Below are positions 45,223 through 55,619 of a stretch of 64,000 bases of DNA, one piece after another. This DNA comes from Muricea muricata. Its lineage: Eukaryota > Cnidaria > Anthozoa > Malacalcyonacea > Plexauridae. Made by a program: the position numbers and the translations under genes. The stretch spans positions 13,488,960 to 13,552,959 of the forward strand of contig OY979717.1 of NCBI GenBank assembly GCA_963855995.1. The letters are read 5' to 3'. The notes below the pieces were generated by a model. The model saw only the letters and a program-made list of their open reading frames with translations. It did not search any database and had not been told where the DNA came from. Numbering within the stretch: the stretch's first letter is position 1; each line of letters starts with the position of its first letter.

Positions 45223-45704
45223 TTTCTAAAGAGCATCAGGACAAAGCCATTGTTTAGACGATTAATTACAATTGAATAGTCGAAAATGATATCTATTGAC
45301 ATCACCAAATATTATGATATCCAATCATTAAAGGAAAATTAATTCTGTTGTTGCAATTGTCAAGCCAACGCATCATGAATTCTTGTAAAATAGGCGTTCA
45401 TACAAAGCTAGGTCGCGTAAATCTTGTCCTAATAGTGTGCGGCCGGTCATGGACGACAGTGACGAAGAACTTTATCTGATAACTCAGAAATAGCAGAAAG
45501 TGATGTTATATTAGGTGACGATGTTTATATTAAATTGAGGACAGATTTGATTGACTTAGATTGATAAACGAATTATTATACAGTCTGTTCCTTTAGCAAC
45601 TCGTTACAAAGACGAATGGGCGTTAAGGACTTCGAAGCTTGGCGTTCAAATAGAGCGACTATAGGCATTGCTCAGGTTGTTTTTGCTGTTTTCCGATGAT
45701 GTCA
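45223..45704. other. No gene recognised
   Basis: Flank upstream of the PAN exon copy. The similarity to the 704-800 region fades after about 100 bases. Confidence 0.3.
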
Positions 45705-45835
45705 GACAGAAGTAGACTGTGATGTCAAATGACGCGTTTTACGTCACGCAGCCGCCATGTTTTTGGCTTCACTTTTTGACTGACGAAAGTATAGGAGCGC
45801 AATCTCCAGATATATAAATAGAGCTCAGTGGTTAG
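45705..45835 (+). repeat. Interspersed repeat, second copy of 19370-19500
   Basis: GATGTCAAATGACG, GCCGCCATGTTTTTGGCTTC, TTTTTGACTGA and AGCTCAGTGGTTAG blocks are shared in order with 19370-19500. Confidence 0.45.
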
Positions 45836-45982
45836 GTCACATCCTGACTGGTCGGTCGAATGTGTTAACCAATGAACAAGGAGATTAGGACAGCTTTTAC
45901 CTCTATTTCCTCACCGCGCCCTCCCCGCGTCCTCACAAAGATGACTCTGAGGACGACGTCAGGACAACGTTAATGACAGCAA

Positions 45983-46930
45983 CTCGCTCGAACTAATTCT
46001 CCTGTAACGAATTGCTAGTAAAAGTGCTCGCCAACCAGAATGTCAATTGTTTTATCGCCTTCGAATTCGGGTCAAAATCCGCGAGTTCTAAATCCTTAAA
46101 GGGCATTAGCAATGAAAATTTTTATTGTTTCATGTGAAAAAGCATGCAAAAGTAAGCCGTTTACTGTAATAGACTATCTCTTTTAGTTCCGAAGTTATTC
46201 GCAAAAATGTACAAAATATAAACTGCTGATTCAGCAAAAGTTGTGACGTCACTAGTTGGGTAAGTAAGTTTAATAAGTACATAAACGAGCATAGCTCAGT
46301 TATTATTCATTGAAACTCAATAAAATTCTGCACATGGATACTATATGACAAGACGCATCAAAAACCGTTTCTAATCTTGTTTCCAATGGAACACTGTCGT
46401 CCCCAAGCCCTCCTGATACGAAGTTTCTATAACTTGTTATATTTATCCACGTGGATATTTTTTTCGAACAATGATCTTCCCATTGAACTTAAGGCATGCA
46501 TATGTATCGCAGACACACTTTTGATATCATGTTATTACAACCAGTTCCAGTATGCAGCTATTTTATAAATAGTTTTTTGTACACACTTCAGAATCGACCT
46601 GAGAACAAATAGTCGGAAAATTTATGGCTTTCAAGTCGATATTCTCTCCACCCTTTTGCTTCTGGATGTGAAACTTAAACTGAAGCTCGCAACATTGACG
46701 TTTTGATTTGTTTCTAAACGTATTCAAATTTAATGTCTCTCGTTTTATAAAGGTCAATCTCAGTCTCCTTGTAACATCACTTGTCAAGTACGACCGCTGA
46801 CTATCAGTGCTGAAAAGAATTCTTACAGGGATTAAAGTGGGCCCGTTAATTGGTTTCGCTGCAGTTTGTAACAATACGCTCCAATTCCGAACTCGAGTAA
46901 GTGTCGCGGCTCCACAAAATTAAATCTTTT
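45983..46930 (-). pseudogene. BEL/Pao protease fragment, interrupted
   Basis: Minus-strand text reads LLQTAAKPINGPTLIPVRIL, FSTDSQRSYLTSDVTRRLRL and LNLNTFRNKSKRQCCELQFK, with AINFPTICS before the break. This is the BEL protease core, with D-S-Q in place of D-S/T-G. The downstream segment (46000-46097) matches 38540-38655. Between them lies a 491-bp insertion. Truncated at both ends. Confidence 0.75.
46098..46588 (+). mobile_element. 491-bp insertion in the BEL fragment
   Basis: The uninterrupted sequence is present at 38641-38665 (AAATCCTTCAGAATCGAC). Here AAATCCTT is followed by AAAGGGCATTAGCAATG and the BEL text resumes at CTTCAGAATCGAC, giving a 2-3 base duplication. The left end resembles the MITE at 41757. 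Related halves lie at 6350-6675 and 11881-11965. Confidence 0.7.
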
Positions 46931-47317
46931 CTTCGCCATCCAGTTGCGAATGGGAATGAGAGCTCTTCGTTGGGAATGGGAGCTCTATCGTCTCCCATTT
47001 CGCCGCTGCCACCAGTGTAAATGTAAGTTACAATTATATTTCACAAACTCCGGTGGAAATATATGAGAAAACAAATGGTAAGACTTGCCTTTCCTGTGCA
47101 CTCGCTCACAATTGAACGCTTCCGGTACCAAGCAGGAAAAAAAAGCACTGAGCACGTGACCTTTCCTTGTTCTGGCACTATAAATACGCCGATCACGTGT
47201 CCCTAACTGGCTTTCTTCCTTGTGCTCGCTTGTGCTCACACAGGTTAGTCATTTCTTCTCCGTATTTGAAATTTGTTTATTTTCTCTAGACGCTGACTCT
47301 TTCACAGGTATTTCATC

Positions 47318-48560
47318 ATGTCTGATTCACACAAATCTCGTAGTAGAAAGCGACAGAGGTCGCAATCTCCTTCGGCATCCGAACCTCGTCGTCGGCATAA
47401 AAGCTGATCAAAATCGACCCAACACCACTCAAAGGGCAACATTGACATTGAACAGGACAAACTGTCATGCATCCTCCAAAGTGTAGAAAGTATGCAGAAC
47501 AAATTTACTGCTCTATCCGAGCGGATGACAGCAATGGAATCTCGGTTTTGTCAACAAGAAAGACAAATCTGCATACGGTCGGGGAAACGTCAATGTACGA
47601 TCGCTTGTCAACCACGGCAGGTCCACCATTAGACGAGAACAAATGTCTCGGTGACGCGGAAACTTCATCCGCCAACGGTCTTCGTGACACCCCATTAGCT
47701 GGCTCTGTGCCACCATTAGTTGACTTTGTGTCACCTGTAGATGACGATCAGTCACAGAATACCCAGGATAATGAAAGTAATGTTGAAGAAACTGGCAAAA
47801 ATTTGTCAAATACAGGATTTTTCGATCCAGAACAAACGACAGCACGTCGTTGGGCCCCTACCAAAGCATTTGGGGCGTTTTTAGAGAAAAATTTCCGCCG
47901 GCGAATGACTACGGATCAAGTCAACGAAATTGTTGGGGTATTTGCTCCCCCAGAAATGGATGCTTGTGTAGCTCCTACACTGGACAAAAACATACTGAAC
48001 TACATTGCTTCTAACCGAAAGAAGTTCGTCGAACAACGAGATCGAGATCTAGCGCTTGTTCAACGAGCTATATATGTTGAATGCAGCAGCGCCTTTGTGT
48101 TGTTTACATGACCGCCTAGAGTCTAATGAAAATATTCCTAACAATGAGCTACTGTGTGTCATACAGCAGTCACTATGCTTGCTCGTTTTGGTGGCAAAAT
48201 TGCTATTTGGCAAGGATTTACCCAACCTCGCTGCAAAGCATTCAGAGCTCACTAAAAGCTTAAGCAAAAACTTGCAAAAAACATATAATAGAACACCCTA
48301 TGCATCAGGGAGTTTTTCTCGTTTTCCATCTCAGGTTAACTACAAATACAACTCACAACAGTTTCGAGGCAAACCTATAAATAATCGTTTTCGACATTCC
48401 ACGTCAACAGGTAAACAACGCTTGGCGCCAGAAGCCACTTCAGTGCAGCCTTTTCGTCCAAGGCGGGATCACTCAGACAAGCAGGGGCCCTCCAATACTA
48501 ACCTTAAAACCGGCTGCACGGCTAAAACATTTTCTTTCTCACTGGCAAATTTTAACTCAA
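47318..48560 (+). pseudogene. DIRS-like Gag
   Basis: ATG at 47318 begins MSDSHKSRSRKRQRSQSPSA, and a stop follows at 47405. The reading continues after the stop and a frame change as ARRWAPTKAFGAFLEKNFRR, MTTDQVNEIVGVFAPPEMDA and RDLALVQRAI. After another shift near 48060 it reads LNAAAPLCCLHDRLESN. These are the conserved blocks of DIRS-family Gag. The breaks exclude a working protein. Confidence 0.7.
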
Positions 48561-50303
48561 GATCCAACAATCTTGAATATAGTTCAAGGCTATCGCCTGC
48601 AATTTCACACACAACCTGCACAAATAGTCAAACCCGTGATTACAGTCTCAAAAGAAAATATTTCGATTTTAAACGCAGAAATATCAAAACTTCTGTTAAA
48701 AGGGGCAATTCGCCCTGTCAATTTCACCAACGCAGCTTTCTACAGCCGCCTCTTTCTTGTACCCAAGAAGGGTGGAGACCTGCGCCCAGTGATAGATTTA
48801 AGCGCCCTAAATCAATTCGTTGTCAACGAACATTTTCAGATGGAAAACATTTCATGCCTCAAACAAATTCCTGAACCAAAACGACTTTATGGTAAAGCTG
48901 GATCTCAAGGACGCTTATCTTACAGTATGTGTTCACGAGCAGTCTCAACATTACCTACGATTCATATGGCAGGGCCAACCTTATCAATTTCAAGCCCTAC
49001 CGTTCGGATTGTGCACCGCTCCAAGGGTGTTCACCAAACTTCTAAAACCTGTCATAACATTCCTTCGGACACGCAATATTCGTCTCCTCATCTATTTGGA
49101 CGATATTCTCATAGTGGGTTCAGATATAAAAACATTAAAAGAACAAACAGGTCAGGTTTTAGGTCTTTTGCAAAGCCTGGGGTTTATAATAAACTTCGAA
49201 AAATCTGTACTGACTCCTTCGCCCGTCATGGAGTTTCTAGGACTTTTAGTCGACTCCAGAACTATGACGTTTTACCTACCGTCACACAAGGAGACAAAAA
49301 CAATAGAACTATGCAATGCTCCGCTTCAAAACAGAACGGTCTCGCTGCGCGAGCTCGCCCAGTTACTGGGGTTTCTCGAGTCAACACGGCCAGCAGTATG
49401 GCTGGCTCCGCTTCACTTCTTCACATCTTCAATATTGTCTGATACAACGGCCTCGTATGTCTCCAATTACTAGCAAAGGGCGAACTACAATGGTGGATTT
49501 CCAATATCTACCAGGTGAACGGCAGTCTAATACACCTTCCATCTTACGAGATCACCATAACGTCGGACGCATCAAAGCTGGGTTGGAGTGCTGCAAGCGG
49601 TGTTCAGACAACAAAGGGCAGTTGGTCCTCACAGGAACGCTCGCTTCGCATAAACATATTAGAGCTCAAAGCAGCCTTTCTTGCGATTCAATCATTTCTC
49701 AAGCACAAAACAAATATGTCAATAAAGTTGCGACTCGACAATACAACCACAGTCTCTTACATAAACAACAAAGGGGGCACCCACTCACCAGAGCTGATAG
49801 CTCTGACACTGGAGTTGTGGGCGTGGTGTGTCAGGAGAGACATTTACATTCAAGCAGAACATCTGCCAGGAGTACAGAATTGCCTGGCGGACAAAGCATC
49901 GAGGACATGCATCGACTCGAGCGACTGGAAGCTCTAACCACAACTCATCAAAGAGTTCCTGGTAGACAGGGACACAGACCTCTTTGCTGCGAGGTTGACG
50001 CACCAGTTACCACGCTATGTCAGTTGGCACCCAGATCCGAAAGCCATCGCAGCAGATGCATTTTCTCTAAACTGGGCCACTTTGAGGGGCTACGCCTTTC
50101 CCCCGTTCAACCTAATACCACGAACTCTAATCAAAGTTCTGAAAGACAAAACCACCATTGTCCTAGTGGCCCCAGTGTGGCAAGGGCAGACTTGGTGGCC
50201 TTTACTACTTCAACTGGCAATCCGTCAGCCAGTTCGCCTACCTTCAACACCACAAACACTGAAGAACCCCGTAGATCCAACAGTGACGCACACAGGATGA
50301 AAT
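48500..50303 (+). pseudogene. DIRS-like reverse transcriptase and RNase H
   Basis: The first frame holds TILNIVQGYRLQFHTQPAQI, LLLKGAIRPV and FYSRLFLVPKKGGDLRPVID. It shifts near 48870 to DFMVKLDLKDAYLTVCVHEQ, ALPFGLCTAPRVFTKLLKPV and the catalytic IRLLIYLDDILIVG. It shifts again near 49470 to the RNase H (ITSDASKLGWSAASG, ILELKAAFLAIQSF, RLDNTTTVSYINNKGG, AEHLPGVQNCLADKASR). Another break near 49940 leads to ARLTHQLPRYVSWHPDPKAI, then AADAFSLNWATLRGYAFPPF and VAPVWQGQTWWPLLLQL, the DIRS-specific block before the recombinase. The YLDD and RNase H residues persist, but at least three frameshifts make it inactive. Confidence 0.85.
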
Positions 50304-50329
50304 CAGTATCTATCAACACCGTTAAATGT

Positions 50330-50935
50330 GGCGTAAAGTGATGTTATTGGTGACTTTAATCACATTTAATCACTCTGATTAAATTTTGTAAATGTATCTA
50401 ATGTCTCCTTTAATCATTCGAATTAAACCGTTTTCTGGAGGCTTTAAATAAACAAATTAAAGCTTGATCATAGGCGATTAAAGACGAAGAATTAAAGGCG
50501 AAATAAAGTTTGGCTAAAAAAGCAAAGGTTTCTTAGTTAGTCTTTATATGCTACGAGAAAAGGATTCTAAATGCATCTTTACGCTCTTGACTCACATTTA
50601 CAGTGACTGATTTCATTATTTATTTGTCCAATTTAATCACATTTAATGTTTTTAAAAGTATGAAAAAGGTATCTTTAATCAGGCCTTTACCTCATCTTTA
50701 TGTTTGTCGTTTTCTATCTTTAATCACATTTAATGTAATAGGAAAAGAAGTGAAATATACTTTAGCGGGTGTTTAAATTACCTTGATTTTGCTAATTAGT
50801 TATCTTACTCACATGTTAATATGATCTGAAAAGGGTCAAAAAGTTGTCTTTAATCCTCTCTTTACCTCATCTTTATGATTATGCCTTTCAATCTTTAATC
50901 ATATTTAATATTAAAGAAAGAAGTGCCTTTACGTC
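50330..50935. repeat. TTTAATCACATTTAAT-rich AT repeat
   Basis: CTTTAATCACATTTAAT and shorter variants recur at least five times. Blocks at 50666-50750 and 50844-50925 are similar direct copies about 178 bases apart, sharing CTTTACCTCATCTTTATG. It may be the terminal portion of a non-autonomous element or a decayed satellite. Confidence 0.55.
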
Positions 50936-51748
50936 TGTTGTAAATCCCATTGATTCTGTTAATAATTACCAATAATGAAAGCTATATATAATCTTATCAT
51001 GAATTCTATGCTCATAAAATTGCTTCAAATATTTCATCTAGAGAATCCAATAAATTAGGTAAAGTACAATTAAAATAGCAGTACAACTCATTGCAACACA
51101 CAAACCATAAAAACAAAGTTATTTCTCACGCTTCATTAATCAATATATTTTACTATATAATTATATTGAATACACCATACATATAATTAATAACTAAATT
51201 ACTCTAAATTACAAGTGCGACCATAAATTTTATAGATAATCTAGTAAAACAACGCTTCGTATTTTGCTGGCAGAATTAAGTAAAATTCACGGGCTATAAA
51301 ATTTCATGCCATGCAACACAACATAAATTCATTCCCTTTTTGCCAAATTAGTTTTTAAAACGAATTATATAGGGGCGAAACTAGACAATTGCCAAGATCC
51401 CGGCCCGCTTGTGGTATAAAATTAATAGTCTGTGACGTTGAGTGTTTATATGATCCCGCTTCCATTCCCCTAAGCAAGAACCCGTGCAGCACGAGTTTCT
51501 GACATCTCGGTTAAGAGGGATAGAAATTGACCACGTAAACACTTCATGTCGCCTGGCTGGGACTTTATCGCTATTTTACACGAAAACCATATTAAAGGGA
51601 CTATAAGTGTAACAGACTCGACTCTATTGGGCCTAAATTTCTTTTGGATGTCTAAATATGTTTTAGATTGTTACGTTCACTTGCTTAATCTTTGTTCTGG
51701 CTAAAACATTTATGCCCGTGATGCGTTTATGTAAATATATATAATTAT
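50936..51748. other. 3' flank of the 309-aa gene, no gene recognised
   Basis: AT-rich. It lies downstream of the minus-strand stop at 51749, so it would contain the 3' UTR of that gene. Confidence 0.3.
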
Positions 51749-54700
51749 CTAAAAAGAGTCATTGAATGAAGAGTCAGCATTGTCACTGGAAGAAACTCCG
51801 GATCCGTCGACAGCTTGAACTGCATTATCTTCCTCAGGCTCAGCGACAGCTGCTGCCCAGTCAGGGCAATTTATCGGTTTTCGTCGTGTGGAAGGTTCTC
51901 CTGTTTCGCGAGGAACAACTCTTCTTTTAATTAACTCAGACAGTGAGTCATGATGCAGCCTGTCAAGCTTCCTTTTTGCTTTTCGAAGCGATCGACTCTC
52001 CCAGGGCAGTTTTCGCACACTGTATTTAATAATTTTATGAGGTGGCTCATCGTCGGCTTCGCTTTCTTCCGAAGACATATACTCAGGTTTCAGAATCTCC
52101 AAAACCTTTGCCATTTTGCCAGCATCCCACGAGGTTTTTTCCAGCTGCTTGAGCCTACGTGCCAGCTTCTATAACACAATATTTGTAAGGTTGTCGTAAG
52201 AAACGCAATAGCAATAGACATGCAAAAAATAATTATGGCACAAAGCTCGGGGTTTCAGCTTAACGGTATGCCTATACGTGTAATTTATAATATCTACAAA
52301 ATGCCGGTCTGCATGTATGTTATGACATACAGTTGCCTATAAATGATATTTTTTATTGCTGAACATGCATCATGAGCTGAGAATGGAATATGAACATAAA
52401 GGCATGTCATGCGTCCTGTTATTGACCTGCATATTTCTGCAATGCTTTTGTCGCCGGGAAAAAAGCTGAAATTAATACGCCGCTAGCTATATAACGATAG
52501 CCACTCGCTAGCAGTGAAATGGTTTTTGGATTATGTACAGTATGTAAATGTATATTTATACTTAATTCTTCCCCGGCCATACATCAGAATTAATGTTATG
52601 GAAACCCAGCGCTATGTACAGGAAGTTGAATCTGAGTGCATGCTTGATTACAGGCAAATGCTGATATTTGTGTTGTGCATGCCTTAAAACCGAACACGAT
52701 GAAAGTATTAGCAATTTAGTTGTTTTTCATTCAGTAAAAATAATGAAACACAAACCTCGTCTTTTCTGTTCCGTCGTCTGCAGTTTTTTACATGCTCCCC
52801 TTGCGTGCCTTTCGTACTCCTGGCATGGGAAGCCCTTGAAGATCTAAAGTACGTCTTGAACGCTTCTAAAAATTAACAAGAAAATGCTTTGTAAGTTAAG
52901 ATCTACAGTATAAAGCATAAAGGCTTAGCATTGATCCTTTTAAGAACCGGAATAGTTAAAATATTCAATTGTGGATTGGCAAAAATATTGAGGGATCAGC
53001 ATTTCAAATAGCGCACACATTGGTCATTGCATTGTCCAGATCAGTTACAATCAAACTATAACTTTTTTGTAAGAGTTTTCGTAACTGTCTTACTTGTCTA
53101 TATATTCAATCTTATTTGATACTAAAATAACACAACCCCGACATCATTCTGCATACATAGCATAACGACTTTTCGAAAATCAAAAGTAGTTAAAATATTA
53201 CACATAAATTACCAGACGTGAATTTAAATCACAACATACACACATGCAAGTGTAGTTTTACTTATTTTACATTCTTATATGTCATGAAATAAGCAATCTC
53301 ATTGACACTCAAACACCGCCACACAATATATCTCACAAGGAAGGGAGCTACATAAATTCTACCAAGTTAAATTTAAGGATTTTTTCATGAATTGGCGTGC
53401 TCAATAACTCGATTGAGCTCGCCAACTCATGAAAAACGCTTCCGTAATATACAATTTACACAAAAAAAGTGAAAAATATTCTCCCGCTCATTGGCCGTGC
53501 TCAATCGTGTTTTTGAGCACGCGTTTCAACCAACGAAAAAGCTTGGTTTATAACATGTATATTATAATGTTATTTTAAATGAATGTTTTTTAATGTTATT
53601 TTATTTTAATAGACAAAATTTCGTTACAAAATTTTAAATTCTTAACCATGTGCGCAGCCCACTATGGGATGTTTGCACAGTTCTTGTTCATGCCTGTCAT
53701 CGCCATGGGGTATCCGGATCCAATGTGTTGAATTTTTGGCAGTTCATTTGTGTGGGTAGCAAAAGAAAACAACTTACAGAGATTAGCTAATAAATATATG
53801 TATGCGCGCAGTTCTGTGTCTTATGTTCTTTCAGCTACAATTATATTCATATTTGTAGAAATTATTCAACTGATGCTAAATGTTTGGCGCTATTTTCTGC
53901 ATCATGCCACGAGGTTAAAAAACTCCCTTAACATCCCCGCACAATGGGGGATTTTGACATAGGCTGAAATAAATTTTAGCATCTTTCTAAAATACCTTTG
54001 ATTAGAACGGACGACCATGGGCATTTCTCCGTTCCCCCATATTCATGAGCCAGTTCTTCAGAAACTTTGCGGCACAACATGTTGTTATGCTGCGAGTCGA
54101 TACTAAAACAAATAGAGCACCGATATATTAGATATATGTACGCAAACTACAAACGTGTGCTTCTGTAGATCTATACAACACTTCAGAATTGTCTTGCTAT
54201 ATTTCAAATACCCTACCCTGTAAACAAAGCTTATTTTCCTTCCTGTTCAGAGAGTAGAAATATCCTTATGTATATCCTTAAATATTACCTTTCCTCAAAC
54301 TTGAATGACAAATTACTATCATGTGCTTTCAACGTTTTCAATTTACGACGAACATCGTTCTGTAAAAATACCAAACATTGCAAATAGCATCTTGTGTCTA
54401 TGTTATAGACCAAAGTGGGTTAAAGACTGAAATAAGTAAAATAAATAAGTATACTCTGATACACATATTTTAAAATCAGTTCCAGACTTAGCCTTAGGCT
54501 CGTTTTGGATGTCGTTCACTTCAAACAATTAACTAGGCAAGTCACCTCGTTCATATAATCAGCCTAAAATAAGAAGATAAAATTTTTATGATAAAATAAT
54601 TGATGTTAATAGCAAGATCTCGTTAACCGTTTCCTGGGGTAGTTTCAACTGAAATTACATCAGTCTGACTCATGATCCATGACGACATGTACCCATGTTG

Positions 54701-55037
54701 GTTCTGAATCATGTCTGTAGTTCCACCGCCATTCATGCGACATTTCAATATGAACACAGCTGCAGTATTGCGAAAATGTTACAGTATAAGATTTTAGAAA
54801 TTAATGAAAACTTACCCTACATAACTTCGGAACACGAATAGACCTGGCTGGTCCTGTTTGACGGACTCGGTTCCTTCCAGGAGGCAGATTCTCGATGTTG
54901 TCAACCTTCTTCTTGATTTCCTCTAAGGACGACTTTGTCTGGTCGACAGCATTTTTCATTTGTTCTCGTAAAAGTCTATTTTCGTTTACCACGTTTTGCA
55001 ACAAAAGCACATATTGGTCTGACAAAGAAACGGCCAT
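51749..55037 (-). CDS. Five-exon gene for a 309-aa coiled-coil protein, function unknown
   Basis: Exons on the minus strand: 54816-55037, 54289-54359, 53996-54102, 52756-52865 and 51749-52168. Every intron is GT-AG and phases are consistent (0, 2, 1, 0), giving 309 residues. Residues 8-50 form a coiled coil (LLLQNVVNENRLLREQMKNA). The centre reads NNMLCRKVSEELAHEYGG, then PWSSVLIKEAFKTYFRSSRA and HVKNCRRRNRKDEK. The C-terminal exon has LARRLKQLEK, EILKPEYMSSEESEADDE and KLPWESRSLRKAKRKLDRL. It resembles, from memory, small uncharacterised proteins repeated in cnidarian genomes, some near DDE transposases. No enzyme motif is visible. It is probably nuclear, being basic with acidic and basic patches. 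No stop or frameshift. Confidence 0.75.
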
Positions 55038-55619
55038 GACGATCTGATTTTACTGTGTCTTTTGAAACTAAACTAACTCAAACGTGAACCTTGAACGAAT
55101 TGGACGGTTGAGCTGTCATGCAGATATACAAAATTAGGCGGGAATGAGCAAAATGCCTCTCATTGGACTCGAACAAGACAGCACCACAGGGATGCTGATT
55201 CACATGCTAAAAGCAAGAAACAGTCCAACACATATGGCCATAACAATTTCTCGGTGAAGCAACAATCTACGTTATCATTGACCAAACTAAAATTTCTTGT
55301 GAAGTTATTCATAACAAAATACACCATATTCGCGTCAAATGTTACATTCAATTACCATGTATCAAGATCAATGAAACAGACGATTGTTTGCACATTATTA
55401 ATAATTATTGAATAATTATTTGGTGATTGGAGGGGGTTGATAATATAGCAATCAGTGAAGCAATATCCGGAAAAGCGCGGGCGCGCGAATTTTGGTTCAA
55501 CTTATTGTTTACACTCTGACAATCGACATCATTCTGGTTCAGCGAGGGACGGAGCGAGCACGATTTAAAGCATCTTTTCTGACTATCTGGTGGTATGAGC
55601 TTACGTACAGTCGGTTGAA
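55038..55619. promoter_or_regulatory. Shared intergenic region of two divergent genes
   Basis: About 580 bases separate the ATG of the minus-strand 309-aa gene (55037) from the ATG of the plus-strand kinase gene (55620). It includes a CG-rich block (GCGCGGGCGCGCGAATTTTG near 55475) in otherwise AT-rich DNA, as in bidirectional promoters. No clear TATA box was found. The assignment is by position. Confidence 0.4.

Larger units (their letters stand above)
47130..50310 (+). mobile_element. DIRS-like retrotransposon, truncated and decayed
   Basis: A promoter-like leader (CTATAAATAC at 47179-47188) precedes a gag, a reverse transcriptase, an RNase H and the FPPF domain in DIRS order. The tyrosine recombinase that normally follows is missing, and the element stops at about 50300. 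Terminal repeats were not identified. Confidence 0.75.

Noticed and set aside
47467-48111. Treating the 214-codon frame at 47467 as a separate host gene.
   Set aside because: Its C-terminal half is DIRS-type Gag text, and it is continuous with the DIRS-like element; the N-terminal part is out of frame.
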